From positions 1-64,000 of the forward strand of contig QNRL01000007.1 in NCBI GenBank assembly GCA_003315335.1: a stretch of 64,000 nucleotides of DNA, written 5' to 3'. A program made the position numbers and the translations under genes. Of this stretch, positions 8,046-17,528 are shown piece after piece (position 1 is the stretch's first letter; every line of letters starts with the position of its first letter). The notes below the pieces were generated by a model that saw nothing but the letters and a program-made list of their open reading frames with translations, was not told the DNA's origin and did not search any database. The DNA is from Pseudocitrobacter faecalis (lineage in GTDB: Bacteria; Pseudomonadota; Gammaproteobacteria; Enterobacterales; Enterobacteriaceae).

Positions 8046-9374
8046 ATGAAAATTCAACTGTTATCGGCGCTGGTGCTGGGCGCGCTGAGCTTCGCAAGCT
8101 TCGCGCAGGATGCGACAACCGACAGCAATCTCATTCGTCAGGGGGAATACCTGGCGCGGGCGGGCGACTGTGTGGCTTGCCATACCAACGGTAAGGACGG
8201 CAAACCGTTCGCCGGTGGCCTGCCGATGGAAACACCGATCGGCACCATTTACTCGACCAACATTACGCCGGACAAAAAGAACGGCATCGGCGATTACACC
8301 TTCGAAGAGTTTGACGATGCGGTGCGTAAAGGGGTACGCAAAGATGGATCAACGTTGTACCCGGCGATGCCATTCCCGTCGTTTGCTCGCGTGAGTGAAG
8401 CGGATATGCGCGCGATGTACGCCTACTTTATGCATGGCGTGGAACCGCAGGCCGAGCCGAACCGCGACTCCGATATTCCGTGGCCGCTCTCAATGCGCTG
8501 GCCGCTCTCTATCTGGCGTTTGATGTTTGCGCCAACGCCAAAAGACTTTGTCATCAATCCCAACGCCGATCCGGTGCTGGAACGCGGCCGTTATCTGGTG
8601 GAAGGGCTGGGGCACTGTGGCGCATGCCATACGCCGCGTAGCCTGACCATGCAGGAAAAAGCCCTGAGCGAGAAAGATGGCGATAACTATCTTTCCGGCA
8701 GCAACAGCCCGATCGATGGTTGGGTGGCGTCGAGCCTGCGCGGTGAAAACCGTGACGGTCTTGGCACCTGGAGCGAAGCGGAGCTGGCGGAATTCCTGAA
8801 AACCGGGCGTAACGACAAATCCGTGGTCTTCGGCGGTATGAGCGATGTGGTTGAGCACAGCCTGCAATATCTCTCTGACGAGGACATTACGGCGATTTCC
8901 CGCTACCTCAAATCCCTGCCGCCGCGCGACGGGAAGCAGACGCCTGCGCCGGTTGAAGACAGCGTGGCGAAAGATTTGTGGAAAGGGAATGACAGCAAGC
9001 CTGGCGCGTCGCTGTATGTAGATAACTGCGCAGCCTGTCACCGTACCGATGGCGTAGGCTATAAACGTGCATTCCCGTCGCTGAAAGGTAACCCGGTGGT
9101 GCAGACGGAAGATGCCACCTCGCTGATTCACATCATCCTCACCGGTAGCACAACGCCGGCGGTGAAAGGGGCGGTGTCGAACCTGACCATGCCATCATTC
9201 GGCTGGCGTCTGGACGATCAACAGGTAGCGGACGTAACCAACTTCATCCGCACCAGTTGGGGCAACAACGCGCCTGCGGTCAGTGCATCGGATGTGGCGA
9301 AGGTGCGCAAATCGCTTTCTCATGACGAAAAAGCGATGGGCAACGCCGATATCTCCAAACTACCAACGCCGTAA
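8046..9374 (+). CDS. Gluconate 2-dehydrogenase cytochrome c subunit (tri-haem)
   Basis: The 442-residue protein begins with a Sec signal (cleavage after ASFA near residue 20). It carries three CxxCH haem sites at Cys42-His46, Cys191-His195 and Cys328-His332, the number expected for this subunit. Three cytochrome c domains follow one another. The gene starts 11 bases after the flavoprotein gene with GGAAGG as binding site. It would accept electrons from the FAD/Fe-S subunit and reduce ubiquinone at the periplasmic face of the inner membrane. It needs covalent haem attachment, and a complete ccm set follows directly. Confidence 0.88.
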   Translation: MKIQLLSALVLGALSFASFAQDATTDSNLIRQGEYLARAGDCVACHTNGKDGKPFAGGLPMETPIGTIYSTNITPDKKNGIGDYTFEEFDDAVRKGVRKDGSTLYPAMPFPSFARVSEADMRAMYAYFMHGVEPQAEPNRDSDIPWPLSMRWPLSIWRLMFAPTPKDFVINPNADPVLERGRYLVEGLGHCGACHTPRSLTMQEKALSEKDGDNYLSGSNSPIDGWVASSLRGENRDGLGTWSEAELAEFLKTGRNDKSVVFGGMSDVVEHSLQYLSDEDITAISRYLKSLPPRDGKQTPAPVEDSVAKDLWKGNDSKPGASLYVDNCAACHRTDGVGYKRAFPSLKGNPVVQTEDATSLIHIILTGSTTPAVKGAVSNLTMPSFGWRLDDQQVADVTNFIRTSWGNNAPAVSASDVAKVRKSLSHDEKAMGNADISKLPTP

Positions 9375-9380
9375 CGGACA

Positions 9381-9411
9381 AACGGGGAGCCTCGCTCCCC
9401 GTTAAAGGGTT
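9381..9411 (+). terminator. Hairpin between the cytochrome gene and ccmA
   Basis: A perfect 10-bp GC-rich stem (9381-9390 with 9394-9403, 3-base loop) is followed after AAAGGG by five T. It lies only a few bases before the ccmA start at 9416. It is probably a partial terminator that tunes how much ccm message follows the abundant dehydrogenase message. Confidence 0.6.
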
Positions 9412-9415
9412 TTTC

Positions 9416-10039
9416 ATGCTGCACGCAAATCAACTGACCTGCGTCTACGAAGAACGGGTGCTATTTGAGTCGCTATCTTTTACGGTAGAACCGGGAGAAG
9501 TGGTGCAGATAGCGGGCGAGAACGGTTCTGGTAAAACCTCTCTGCTGCGCCTGTTAACCGGCCTCACTCAGCCCGAAAGTGGCTATGTATGCTGGCAAGG
9601 CGAGCGGCTTTCTCGCGTGCGCGACACGTTCCATCAACAGATGTTGTGGATTGGGCACAAACCGGGCGTCAAAGCCTCGCTGACTGCCGACGAGAATCTG
9701 CGCCTCTTTTATCCGCGATCGACGCTTGAGGCGCGGGAAGCGGCGCTGTTGGCGATTGGCCTTGCGGGATTCGAAGATTTACCGCTGTATCAGCTATCGG
9801 CAGGACAGCAACGGCGTAGCGCACTGGCGCGACTGTGGTTAAGCGATGCCGCGTTATGGATCCTCGATGAACCGCTGGCGGCCCTTGATGTCGCCGCGAT
9901 TGAAACATTGACCCATCGGCTGGAAAAACATGTGCAGAGGGGAGGCAGCGTCATACTGACCACCCATCAGCCGCTGCGTTCGCTGAACTGTCCGTTACGC
10001 GTCTTAAGGTTATCCGGCGGGGAGGCGTACGCCTCATGA
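9416..10039 (+). CDS. ccmA: CcmA, haem exporter ATPase
   Basis: The 207-residue ABC ATPase has Walker A at residues 34-41 (GENGSGKT), the signature LSAGQQRR, and Walker B with LWILDEPLAALD. With CcmB it powers release of holo-CcmE from the CcmC-haem complex in system I cytochrome c maturation. Its stop overlaps the ccmB start by four bases, and the genes downstream continue in the standard ccm order. Confidence 0.93.
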   Translation: MLHANQLTCVYEERVLFESLSFTVEPGEVVQIAGENGSGKTSLLRLLTGLTQPESGYVCWQGERLSRVRDTFHQQMLWIGHKPGVKASLTADENLRLFYPRSTLEAREAALLAIGLAGFEDLPLYQLSAGQQRRSALARLWLSDAALWILDEPLAALDVAAIETLTHRLEKHVQRGGSVILTTHQPLRSLNCPLRVLRLSGGEAYAS

Positions 10040-10692
10040 TCCGGACGATTTTTCTTTGCGAGCTGCGCCTGGCCTGGCGGCGAGGCGCGGACATCCTAAA
10101 CCCGCTGTGGTTTTTCCTGATTGTCATCACGCTGTTTCCCTTTAGCGTTGGGCCGGAAAACGCCCTGCTGGCGCAAATCGCGCCAGGCGTTATTTGGGTC
10201 GCGGCATTGTTGGCCGCGCTGCTGGTGATGGATCGCTTATTTCGCGATGACCTGCTCGACGGTTCGCTGGAGCAGCAATTACTGCTGCCGACGCCGCTCC
10301 CGGGCGTGGTGATGGCGAAAGTGCTGGCGCACTGGATGATGACCGGGCTGCCGCTGCTGCTGGTTTCCCCCCTGGCGGCGCTGCTGCTGGGAATGAATGC
10401 ACACAGCGCAGGCGTCCTGTTTCTGACGCTACTGCTGGGCACGCCAACCCTGAGTTTTATTGGTTCGGTCGGCGCGGCGCTCACGGTGGGGTTGAAACGC
10501 GGTGGCGTTCTGCTCAGTTTACTGGTGCTGCCGCTCTCGGTTCCGATGCTGATTTTTGCTTCCGCCGCCTGCGAAGCGGCCGCTGCGGGTCTACCCGTCG
10601 ACGGTTATCTCGCGGTGCTCGGCGCTTTTCTGGCGGGGAGCGCGACGCTATGTCCGTTCGCCACCGCTGCCGCATTGCGGCTTTCCGTTTAA
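10036..10692 (+). CDS. ccmB: CcmB, haem exporter permease
   Basis: The 218-residue protein has six hydrophobic helices and the typical N-terminal region LRLAWRRGADILNPLWFF. It forms the membrane part of the CcmAB transporter complex that works with CcmC, CcmD and CcmE. The start overlaps ccmA by four bases, so translation is probably coupled. Confidence 0.93.
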   Translation: MIRTIFLCELRLAWRRGADILNPLWFFLIVITLFPFSVGPENALLAQIAPGVIWVAALLAALLVMDRLFRDDLLDGSLEQQLLLPTPLPGVVMAKVLAHWMMTGLPLLLVSPLAALLLGMNAHSAGVLFLTLLLGTPTLSFIGSVGAALTVGLKRGGVLLSLLVLPLSVPMLIFASAACEAAAAGLPVDGYLAVLGAFLAGSATLCPFATAAALRLSV

Positions 10693-10723
10693 CGGGCCTG
10701 TTTTCACCAGGAAGGGCAATTTT

Positions 10724-11461
10724 ATGTGGAAATTATTACATCAACTGGCGATACCGGAGCGGTTATACACGCTCTGTGGCCGCTGGCTTCCGTGGCTGGC
10801 AATGCTCAGCGCACTGTTGTTGATTGTCGGGCTGGGGTGGGGATTCATCTACGCGCCAGCTGATTATCAACAGGGTGAAAGCTACCGCATTATGTACGTG
10901 CACGTACCGGCTGCAATATGGTCAATGGGGATTTACGCCATGATGGCGGGCGCGGCGTTTGTCGGCCTGGTCTGGCAGATGAAAATGGCTGACTTAACCC
11001 TTATGGCGTTGGCTCCGGTTGGCGCAGGCTATACGCTAATCGCCCTGGTGACGGGCGCGGCCTGGGGCAAACCCATGTGGGGCACCTGGTGGATCTGGGA
11101 TGCTCGCCTGACATCTGAACTGGTGCTGCTGTTTCTCTATGCAGGGATAATCGCATTGTGGAACGCCTTTGATGACCGACGCCTTGCCGGACGTGCCGCG
11201 GGGATCCTCGCGCTGGTTGGCGTCGTTAATTTGCCGATCATTCATTATTCGGTTTTATGGTGGAACACCCTGCATCAGGGTTCCACCAATATGCAGCAGA
11301 CCATTGACGTCAGCATGCGTATGCCGCTGCGGTTGTGCATTTTCGGTTTCCTCTGCCTGTTTATCACCTTAACGCTGTTGCGTTTGCGCAACCTGATCCT
11401 CTGGCAGGAGCGCCGCCGTCCGTGGGTGGCGACGCTCGCAAACAAAGGAGGCGCGCAATGA
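10724..11461 (+). CDS. ccmC: CcmC, haem lyase for CcmE
   Basis: The start at 10724 gives a 245-residue protein, the usual CcmC length, and follows an AGGAAGGG binding site. The open frame extends further upstream into ccmB, but that extension is not credible. Six membrane helices are visible together with the tryptophan-rich periplasmic motif WGTWWIWDARLTS and the flanking histidines that bind haem in this family. CcmC presents haem to His130 of CcmE. The stop overlaps the ccmD start by four bases. Confidence 0.93.
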   Translation: MWKLLHQLAIPERLYTLCGRWLPWLAMLSALLLIVGLGWGFIYAPADYQQGESYRIMYVHVPAAIWSMGIYAMMAGAAFVGLVWQMKMADLTLMALAPVGAGYTLIALVTGAAWGKPMWGTWWIWDARLTSELVLLFLYAGIIALWNAFDDRRLAGRAAGILALVGVVNLPIIHYSVLWWNTLHQGSTNMQQTIDVSMRMPLRLCIFGFLCLFITLTLLRLRNLILWQERRRPWVATLANKGGAQ

Positions 11462-11691
11462 CGCCTGCTTTCTCATCATTCGCCGATTTTCTGGCGATGG
11501 GCGGCTACGCCTTTTATGTTTGGCTTTCGGTCGCAACGACGCTGGTTGTGCTGCTGGGGCTGGTAGGTTATTCGCTCTGGCAACATCACGCATTATTACA
11601 GGCTGTAAGGCGTCAGCAGCGTCGCGAGCAGCGGCTTCGCCATGCGCGCGAACACATGAACAAGGAGCAGGCTGATGCAGGCACGCCGTAA
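11458..11691 (+). CDS. ccmD: CcmD, small haem exporter subunit
   Basis: This 77-residue protein has one membrane helix (about residues 17-40) with the family motif at its start ([14 protein letters not shown]), then a long basic coiled tail ([16 protein letters not shown]). CcmD stabilises the CcmC-CcmE complex. I chose ATG 11458, which overlaps ccmC, over the longer open frame upstream. Confidence 0.9.
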   Translation: MTPAFSSFADFLAMGGYAFYVWLSVATTLVVLLGLVGYSLWQHHALLQAVRRQQRREQRLRHAREHMNKEQADAGTP

Positions 11692-12142
11692 AACTCGCCT
11701 TTATCTGGTACTGGCCGTGCTGGCAGGGCTCGGGCTGGCGGTGACCCTGGTGCTGTATGCCCTGAGCACCAACATCGACCTGTTCTATACGCCAGGAGAA
11801 ATCCTCAACGGCAAAAATGAAACGCAGGAAAAGCCGCATATCGGCCAGCGCCTGCGCGTGGGGGGCTATGTTGAAGCGGGTAGCATCAAACGTGATGATA
11901 AAACGCTGGATGTCACCTTCCGCCTGTACGACGCGCGCGGCGCGGTCTCGGTGAGCTATAAAGGCATTTTGCCGGATCTGTTCCGCGAAGGGCAGGGGGC
12001 GGTTGCGCAGGGGATCCTTGACGGCGAACGCCATATTACCGCGCAGCAGGTGTTAGCGAAGCACGATGAAAACTACACGCCGCCGGAAATCCACAACGCG
12101 ATGACTACCGCGCCAACCGTGCAAAAGGAAAACCACCCATGA
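11675..12142 (+). CDS. ccmE: CcmE, periplasmic haem chaperone
   Basis: The 155-residue protein has an N-terminal anchor helix (residues about 9-30) and the OB-fold haem chaperone domain. The covalent haem-binding histidine is His130 in [12 protein letters not shown], with the conserved Tyr134 beside it. The C-terminal tail is short. The gene overlaps ccmD by 17 bases and ccmF by four. Confidence 0.93.
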   Translation: MQARRKTRLYLVLAVLAGLGLAVTLVLYALSTNIDLFYTPGEILNGKNETQEKPHIGQRLRVGGYVEAGSIKRDDKTLDVTFRLYDARGAVSVSYKGILPDLFREGQGAVAQGILDGERHITAQQVLAKHDENYTPPEIHNAMTTAPTVQKENHP

Positions 12143-14100
12143 TGCCGGAACTGGGCAACTTTTTACTCTGTCTGGCGTTAGGGTTTTCGCTGCTTTTGGC
12201 GATTTACCCCCTGTGGGGCGCGTATCGCCAGAGCCGCTGGCTGATGGCGCTGGCACGGCCCTTAAGTTGGGCGCTGTTTTTCACCATCCTCGCCGCTTTT
12301 TTGGTGCTGGTGCACGCCTTCGTGGTCAACGATTTCACAGTGCGCTACGTCGCGGACAACTCTAACGTTGCGCTGCCCGTCTGGTATCGCGTCGCCGCTA
12401 CCTGGGGCGCGCACGAAGGTTCGCTGCTGTTGTGGGTGCTGTTGATGAGCGGCTGGACTTTTGCCGTTGCGCTGGGTAGTCGCCGGATGCCGCTGGATGC
12501 CGTCGCGCGCGTGCTGGCGGTGATGGGCATGGTCAGTGCCGGTTTCCTGCTGTTTATTCTGTTCACCTCTAACCCGTTTACTCGCGGGCTGCCGGAATAT
12601 CCCATCGATGGGCGCGATCTCAATCCGCTGTTGCAGGATATCGGCATGATCTTCCACCCGCCGCTGCTCTATATGGGCTACGTCGGTTTCTCGGTCGCGT
12701 TTGCTTTTGCGATAGCCTCGTTACTGGCCGGGCGTCTTGATACCGCCTGGGCGCGCTGGTCGCGCCCGTGGACGCAGGCGGCGTGGGTCTTCTTAACGAT
12801 GGGTATCGTGCTCGGCTCGGCATGGGCCTATTACGAGCTGGGCTGGGGCGGCTGGTGGTTCTGGGATCCGGTCGAAAACGCCTCGTTTATGCCGTGGCTG
12901 GTGGGAACCGCACTCATGCACTCCCTGGCCGTGACTGAAAAACGCGGCAGTTTCCGTGCCTGGACGGTGCTGCTGGCGATCAGCGCTTTCTCGTTGTGTT
13001 TGTTAGGCACCTTCCTGGTGCGCTCCGGGGTGCTGGTGTCGGTGCACGCTTTCGCCTCCGATCCGGCGCGCGGTATGTTTATTCTGGCGCTGCTGGTGCT
13101 GGTTATCGGCGGCTCGCTGCTGCTGTATGCCCTGAAAGGCGGCAGCGTGCGGGCGCGAGTGGAACACACAGTATGGTCGCGGGAATCTTTCCTGCTGGGC
13201 AACAACATCTTGCTGATTGCCGCCATGCTGGTGGTGCTGCTGGGTACACTTCTGCCGCTGGTGCATAAAGAGCTGGGGCTGGGGAGTATCTCCATCGGTG
13301 AGCCGTTCTTTAATTCCCTGTTTACCGTGCTGATGGCACCGTTTGCACTGCTGCTGGGTATCGGCCCGCTGGTGCGCTGGCGTCGCGATGATGCGAAGAA
13401 ACAGATTAAGCGGCTGGTCATTTCGCTGCTGCTGACGCTGGTGTTGTCCATTGTTTTGCCGTGGTGGCTACAGGACCGCATCGCCGCAATGACGGTCATC
13501 GGTCTGATGATGGCACTGTGGGTCTTTATCTTTGTGCTGATTGAACTGCATGAACGCGCCACTCATCGCCACGGTTTCTGGCGTGGGTTAACGAAACTTT
13601 CTCGTAGCCAGTGGGGCATGGTGCTCGGGCATATTGGCGTGGCGGTGACTGTCACCGGTATCGCCTTTAGTCAAAGCTACAGCGTCGAGCGCGATGTGCG
13701 CATGAAGGCGGGCGACAGCATTGATATCCACGCGTATCACTTTGTATTTAAAGGCGTACGTGACATTGTCGGGCCGAACTGGTTTGGTGGGGAAGGTATC
13801 ATAGAGGTAACGCGTCATGGTCGCGCGGAAGCCACACTGTATGCGGAAAAACGGTTTTACAGCGCCAGCCGAATGATGATGACCGAAGCGGCCATTGATG
13901 GCGGCCTGACGCGCGACCTGTACGCGGCGCTGGGTGAAGAGCTGGATGACGGCAGCTGGGCAGTGCGTCTCTATTACAAACCGTTTGTTCGCTGGATCTG
14001 GTATGGCGGCGTACTGATGGCGCTGGGTGGACTCTGCTGCATGCTCGACCCGCGCTACCGGATGCGGAAATCTCGTCAGGAGGTCAGTCATGACGCGTAA
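12139..14100 (+). CDS. ccmF: CcmF, cytochrome c haem lyase
   Basis: The 653-residue polytopic protein carries the tryptophan-rich haem-handling motif [16 protein letters not shown] and the conserved histidines around it (for example in GAHEGS and [10 protein letters not shown]). It joins haem from CcmE to the CxxCH motifs of apocytochrome with CcmH and CcmI. The start overlaps ccmE by four bases, and the stop overlaps ccmG by 11 bases. Confidence 0.94.
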   Translation: MMPELGNFLLCLALGFSLLLAIYPLWGAYRQSRWLMALARPLSWALFFTILAAFLVLVHAFVVNDFTVRYVADNSNVALPVWYRVAATWGAHEGSLLLWVLLMSGWTFAVALGSRRMPLDAVARVLAVMGMVSAGFLLFILFTSNPFTRGLPEYPIDGRDLNPLLQDIGMIFHPPLLYMGYVGFSVAFAFAIASLLAGRLDTAWARWSRPWTQAAWVFLTMGIVLGSAWAYYELGWGGWWFWDPVENASFMPWLVGTALMHSLAVTEKRGSFRAWTVLLAISAFSLCLLGTFLVRSGVLVSVHAFASDPARGMFILALLVLVIGGSLLLYALKGGSVRARVEHTVWSRESFLLGNNILLIAAMLVVLLGTLLPLVHKELGLGSISIGEPFFNSLFTVLMAPFALLLGIGPLVRWRRDDAKKQIKRLVISLLLTLVLSIVLPWWLQDRIAAMTVIGLMMALWVFIFVLIELHERATHRHGFWRGLTKLSRSQWGMVLGHIGVAVTVTGIAFSQSYSVERDVRMKAGDSIDIHAYHFVFKGVRDIVGPNWFGGEGIIEVTRHGRAEATLYAEKRFYSASRMMMTEAAIDGGLTRDLYAALGEELDDGSWAVRLYYKPFVRWIWYGGVLMALGGLCCMLDPRYRMRKSRQEVSHDA

Positions 14101-14647
14101 GGCACTTTTTATACCACTGGTGCTGTTTCTGGCGCTGGCGGTTGCACTACTGTGGCAACTGATGCGTAACGCGGGCGGGGATGATCCGACGTCGCTTGAA
14201 TCGGCGCTTATTGGCAAACCGGTTCCCGCCTTTCGTCTTGAATCGCTGAATAATCCCGGCGAGGAATACGATCGTTCGGTACTGGTTAGCGGTAAACCGC
14301 TGCTGCTCAATGTGTGGGCAACCTGGTGTCCAACCTGCCGCGCCGAGCATCAGTTCCTCAATCAGCTCTCTGCGCAGGGCGTAAGAGTGGTGGGGATGAA
14401 CTATAAAGACGATCGCCAGAAAGCGATCGACTGGTTGAATCGCCTTGGTAACCCTTACTCGCTAAGCCTGTTTGACGGCAACGGCATGCTGGGGCTGGAT
14501 CTCGGCGTCTACGGTGCGCCAGAGACGTTTCTCATTGATGGTCAGGGCGTGATTCGCTGGCGTCATGCGGGCGCGCTGGACGACCGCGTCTGGCGGGAAC
14601 AGCTGGCCCCACTCTGGCGGCAATACAGTAAAGAGGCGTCATCATGA
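14090..14647 (+). CDS. ccmG: CcmG (DsbE), thiol-disulfide reductant for apocytochrome c
   Basis: ATG 14090 follows a strong AGGAGG site and gives a 185-residue protein with an N-terminal membrane anchor and a thioredoxin fold. The active site is Cys80 and Cys83 in WATWCPTC, typical of CcmG. It keeps the CxxCH cysteines of cytochromes reduced before haem attachment. The cis-proline region (VYGAPETFLID) is intact. Confidence 0.93.
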   Translation: MTRKALFIPLVLFLALAVALLWQLMRNAGGDDPTSLESALIGKPVPAFRLESLNNPGEEYDRSVLVSGKPLLLNVWATWCPTCRAEHQFLNQLSAQGVRVVGMNYKDDRQKAIDWLNRLGNPYSLSLFDGNGMLGLDLGVYGAPETFLIDGQGVIRWRHAGALDDRVWREQLAPLWRQYSKEASS

Positions 14648-15102
14648 GGCGCTGGATACTCGGTCTTGTCGCGCTGCTGCTGGCCTGTAACGCGCTGGCG
14701 GCCATCGACACCTGGCAGTTTAAAGATGACGCCCAGGAGCAGACGTTTCGCGAAATCACCTCGCAACTGCGCTGCCCAAAATGTCAGAACAACAGTGTCG
14801 CGGACTCCAACGCGATGATCGCCGCGGATATGCGGCTAAAAGTCTATGAACTGTTGCGCCAGGGGCAGAGCAAACAGCAGATTATTGATTACATGGTGGC
14901 GCGCTACGGTAATTTTGTCAGCTATGAACCGCCTCTCACGCCGGGAACAATTGCACTATGGCTGATTCCGGCGCTGTTTATCGTAGCGGGCGCGACGGTT
15001 GTGGTGACTCGCGCCCGGCGGCGCATGACGCAAAGTGACGCGCTCAGCGACGAAGAGCGCGAACGTCTGACTGCCCTGTTAAACAAAGAGAAAGATCTAT
15101 GA
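14644..15102 (+). CDS. ccmH: CcmH (thiol reductase part)
   Basis: The 152-residue protein has a signal peptide, the redox motif LRCPKCQ with Cys44 and Cys47, and a C-terminal membrane helix (about residues 103-122). In E. coli ccmH is one long gene that also includes the TPR part, whereas here the two parts are separate genes overlapping by four bases. It forms the apocytochrome-handling complex with CcmG and CcmF. Confidence 0.92.
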   Translation: MRRWILGLVALLLACNALAAIDTWQFKDDAQEQTFREITSQLRCPKCQNNSVADSNAMIAADMRLKVYELLRQGQSKQQIIDYMVARYGNFVSYEPPLTPGTIALWLIPALFIVAGATVVVTRARRRMTQSDALSDEERERLTALLNKEKDL

Positions 15103-15902
15103 CCTTGTTTTTAATTGTCGCCGCGCTGCTGCTGGTGGGCGCACTTGCGCTGCTTTACTTCCCGTGGTCTTCGCGCGACGACGTCAATCACGACGCGTTG
15201 AACCGCGCGTTTTATCACTCGCGCCTGCAGGAAATTGAGCAGGAAGCGCCTCAGGATCGTGATGCGATGGTGGTGGAACTGCAACGGACGCTATTGTCAG
15301 ATATTCCTGAAACGGCCTCGCCGACCGCTCGCCCACAGAGTCGCTGGCTGCTGTTGCCCGGCGCGCTGGCGCTGGTGATTATCAGCGTCGGGGTATTTTT
15401 GAAAACCACCGATATCGGTAACGTGCTGACGCTACGTCTGGCACAAAATGAACTTCGTGGTCTTGTGCAACGCGCGTTAAACCCCGCAGAACGTCCATTG
15501 CGTACGGATGAAGTGGAACAACTGGGGCTCGGCCTGCGTAGCCACGTCCAGAGTGCGCCTGACGATCTCGATGCCTGGCGTTTACTGGGGCGGGTAGGCA
15601 TGGTGCTGAACAACGGCGACATGGCGATAGGCGCATACGCCAGAGCGAGCCAGCTCGCGCCGGACAGCCCCGCCATCGCACTGGATTACGCCGGTGCCTT
15701 GCTGTGCACGGGAGATGAAAGCGCGAATCGTCAGGGCGAAATGAAGCTACACGAATTACTGAAAAAATACCCCGAGAGCGTGCGCGCGGCGTCGATGAAC
15801 AGCACTCAGCCGCCACTCAATCTGTTAAATAACAGCGGAATGCGCTGCGATGTGATGGTACACCGTTTCCTCGACATTCTGGCGCGGGGCGGTAAGCCGT
15901 AA
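15099..15902 (+). CDS. ccmI: CcmI, TPR apocytochrome chaperone
   Basis: The 267-residue protein has two membrane helices (about residues 2-23 and 87-104) separated by a short coiled loop, then a periplasmic TPR region (DAWRLLGRVGMVLNNGDMAI). It is shorter than many stand-alone CcmI proteins and matches the C-terminal half of the fused E. coli CcmH in layout. It holds the C-terminus of apocytochrome c for the haem lyase. It is the last gene of the operon. Confidence 0.88.
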   Translation: MTLFLIVAALLLVGALALLYFPWSSRDDVNHDALNRAFYHSRLQEIEQEAPQDRDAMVVELQRTLLSDIPETASPTARPQSRWLLLPGALALVIISVGVFLKTTDIGNVLTLRLAQNELRGLVQRALNPAERPLRTDEVEQLGLGLRSHVQSAPDDLDAWRLLGRVGMVLNNGDMAIGAYARASQLAPDSPAIALDYAGALLCTGDESANRQGEMKLHELLKKYPESVRAASMNSTQPPLNLLNNSGMRCDVMVHRFLDILARGGKP

Positions 15903-15988
15903 CAGACGTGCAACCTGACGCGCTGGCACTTACAATGATTAGCGTTGATGGCCTGATGTAGTGAGCATCCCGCACCGTTGGTGGAAGA

Positions 15989-16897
15989 ATGCAGTTAGAA
16001 GATATCCGAATATTTGTCACAATTGTGAATATGGGAAGCTTTACGGCAGCGGCGGAACATTTGCAGCTGTCGAAACAATATGTCAGCCGGCGCATGGCGG
16101 CACTGGAGAAAAAAGTTGCCGCCCGTTTACTGGTACGCAATACGCGAAAACTGTCTGTCACCGATACCGGGCAGGTTTTTTTTCATCATGCACAGCGTAT
16201 TCTCGAAGAAGTTCAAGAAGCCGAACAGGTTATTTCCGCTCGTCAGCAAAAACTGACGGGCTCTTATCGTATCAGCCTGCCCATGATTTATGGTGTGCGA
16301 CGATTGGCGCCGCTGGTCGTGGAGTTTCAGTCCGCGCATCCGGAATTAGCGATGCATATCGATATGAGCGATCATTATGTCGATGTGGTCGGCGAGGGCT
16401 ACGATATGGTGTTGCGTATTGGCAACCTGATGGACTCCACGCTGATTGCCCGCTGTCTGGGTAAACTGGCAATGGTGCTCTGCGCCAGCCCGGACTACCT
16501 GAAGGTACACGGCACGCCGCGCTCATGTGACGATTTAAGTCAGCATAATTGCCTGTTATACGGGCGCGAAGGACAACTCGGCTGGAAATTAAAATCGGAT
16601 GGGGCGGTCAATACCTTTGCGGTAAAAGGCAGCCTGAGCAGTAATAATGGTGAAGTGATCCGTGACGCCGCCGAAGCTGGTGTCGGCGTGGCGCTGCTAC
16701 CCACCTTTATAGTGGAAGAGTCGCTGCGTCAGGGCTCACTGGTACAAATATTAGCGGAATGTTCACCCCCGCATCTCACCCTCAGCGCACTGTATCCCAA
16801 ACATCGACAAAATAGCGCGGTAACGCGAGTACTGCTCTCTTTCCTGGCAGAAAGAGTGGCGGGGATTGTCGATGAGGATGCGGGTGATGAAATATGA
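15989..16897 (+). CDS. LysR family transcriptional regulator
   Basis: The 302-residue protein has an N-terminal winged helix-turn-helix (MGSFTAAAEHLQLSKQYVSR, residues about 15-34) and a LysR substrate-binding domain. It is related to the subgroup that regulates quinone reductases and small-molecule efflux. It starts 86 bases after ccmI on the same strand and points at the convergent DUF606 pair, so its target is unclear. Ligand unknown. Confidence 0.85.
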   Translation: MQLEDIRIFVTIVNMGSFTAAAEHLQLSKQYVSRRMAALEKKVAARLLVRNTRKLSVTDTGQVFFHHAQRILEEVQEAEQVISARQQKLTGSYRISLPMIYGVRRLAPLVVEFQSAHPELAMHIDMSDHYVDVVGEGYDMVLRIGNLMDSTLIARCLGKLAMVLCASPDYLKVHGTPRSCDDLSQHNCLLYGREGQLGWKLKSDGAVNTFAVKGSLSSNNGEVIRDAAEAGVGVALLPTFIVEESLRQGSLVQILAECSPPHLTLSALYPKHRQNSAVTRVLLSFLAERVAGIVDEDAGDEI

Positions 16898-17027
16898 ATC
16901 GTGGTTGCCAGGATAATGTCCGGGTAACCCCTCTCGACACTCCACGCTTTTGAATACCGAATGCAGGCGAAATCATCGGAACAATTTCTCCTCTATACCC
17001 TGCTACATCCCTCTGAACAGGTTGAAC

Positions 17028-17519
17028 TTATCTGCCAGCGGCTACCTGCTGCTGGGGCTTTTTCGCCGGTGCGGCTTTCAGCTTGCTGCTGGAGTAGATG
17101 AAGAACAACGCCATACCCAGGCAGACGATGGCGCCGAGTCGGCTCATCGAGAACGGAATTGGCGCATTGCCCAGCCAGCCGAAGCTATCGATCAGCATGC
17201 TCATCGATAGTTGGCCAAAAATGACGGCGACCGTGGCAACCGCAGCGCCAATGCGCTGGACCGCCAGTACCATAATGACGATGTACGGCACGCCAAACAT
17301 TGCGCCCATCAGCTGCCATTTAGGCACGTCCATCAGGGTCAGGGCGTGTTTGGGTTCGAAGAAGAAGATAAGCAGCCCTGTCACCAGCGCACCGACTGAA
17401 AATGTCAGGAACGCGCTTTTGAAGACGCCGACCGTACTGCCCAGTTGGCCGTTGATCGCCGCCTGGATACTCAGCGTGGCACCCCCGGCGACGGCGAGAA
17501 GAATCATAATAATCGTCAT
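17028..17519 (-). CDS. DUF606 (YdcZ-type) DMT family transporter subunit
   Basis: The 163-residue protein has five hydrophobic helices and belongs to the DUF606 half-size drug/metabolite transporter family. Its basic C-terminal tail (KAAPAKKPQQQV) fits the inside-positive rule. It lies nine bases downstream of a second DUF606 gene. Paired genes of this family are thought to form antiparallel heterodimers. The substrate is not known. Confidence 0.8.
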   Translation of the reverse strand: MTIIMILLAVAGGATLSIQAAINGQLGSTVGVFKSAFLTFSVGALVTGLLIFFFEPKHALTLMDVPKWQLMGAMFGVPYIVIMVLAVQRIGAAVATVAVIFGQLSMSMLIDSFGWLGNAPIPFSMSRLGAIVCLGMALFFIYSSSKLKAAPAKKPQQQVAAGR

Positions 17520-17528
17520 AATGTTACC

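Noticed and set aside
6811-8118. 435-residue open frame on the minus strand
   Set aside because: It is antisense to the gluconate dehydrogenase large subunit; the open frame follows from high GC codon use and has no family features.
12831-14310. Two long minus-strand frames (243 and 240 residues)
   Set aside because: Both are antisense to ccmF and ccmG, have no binding site, and show low-complexity Ser/Arg composition typical of shadow frames.
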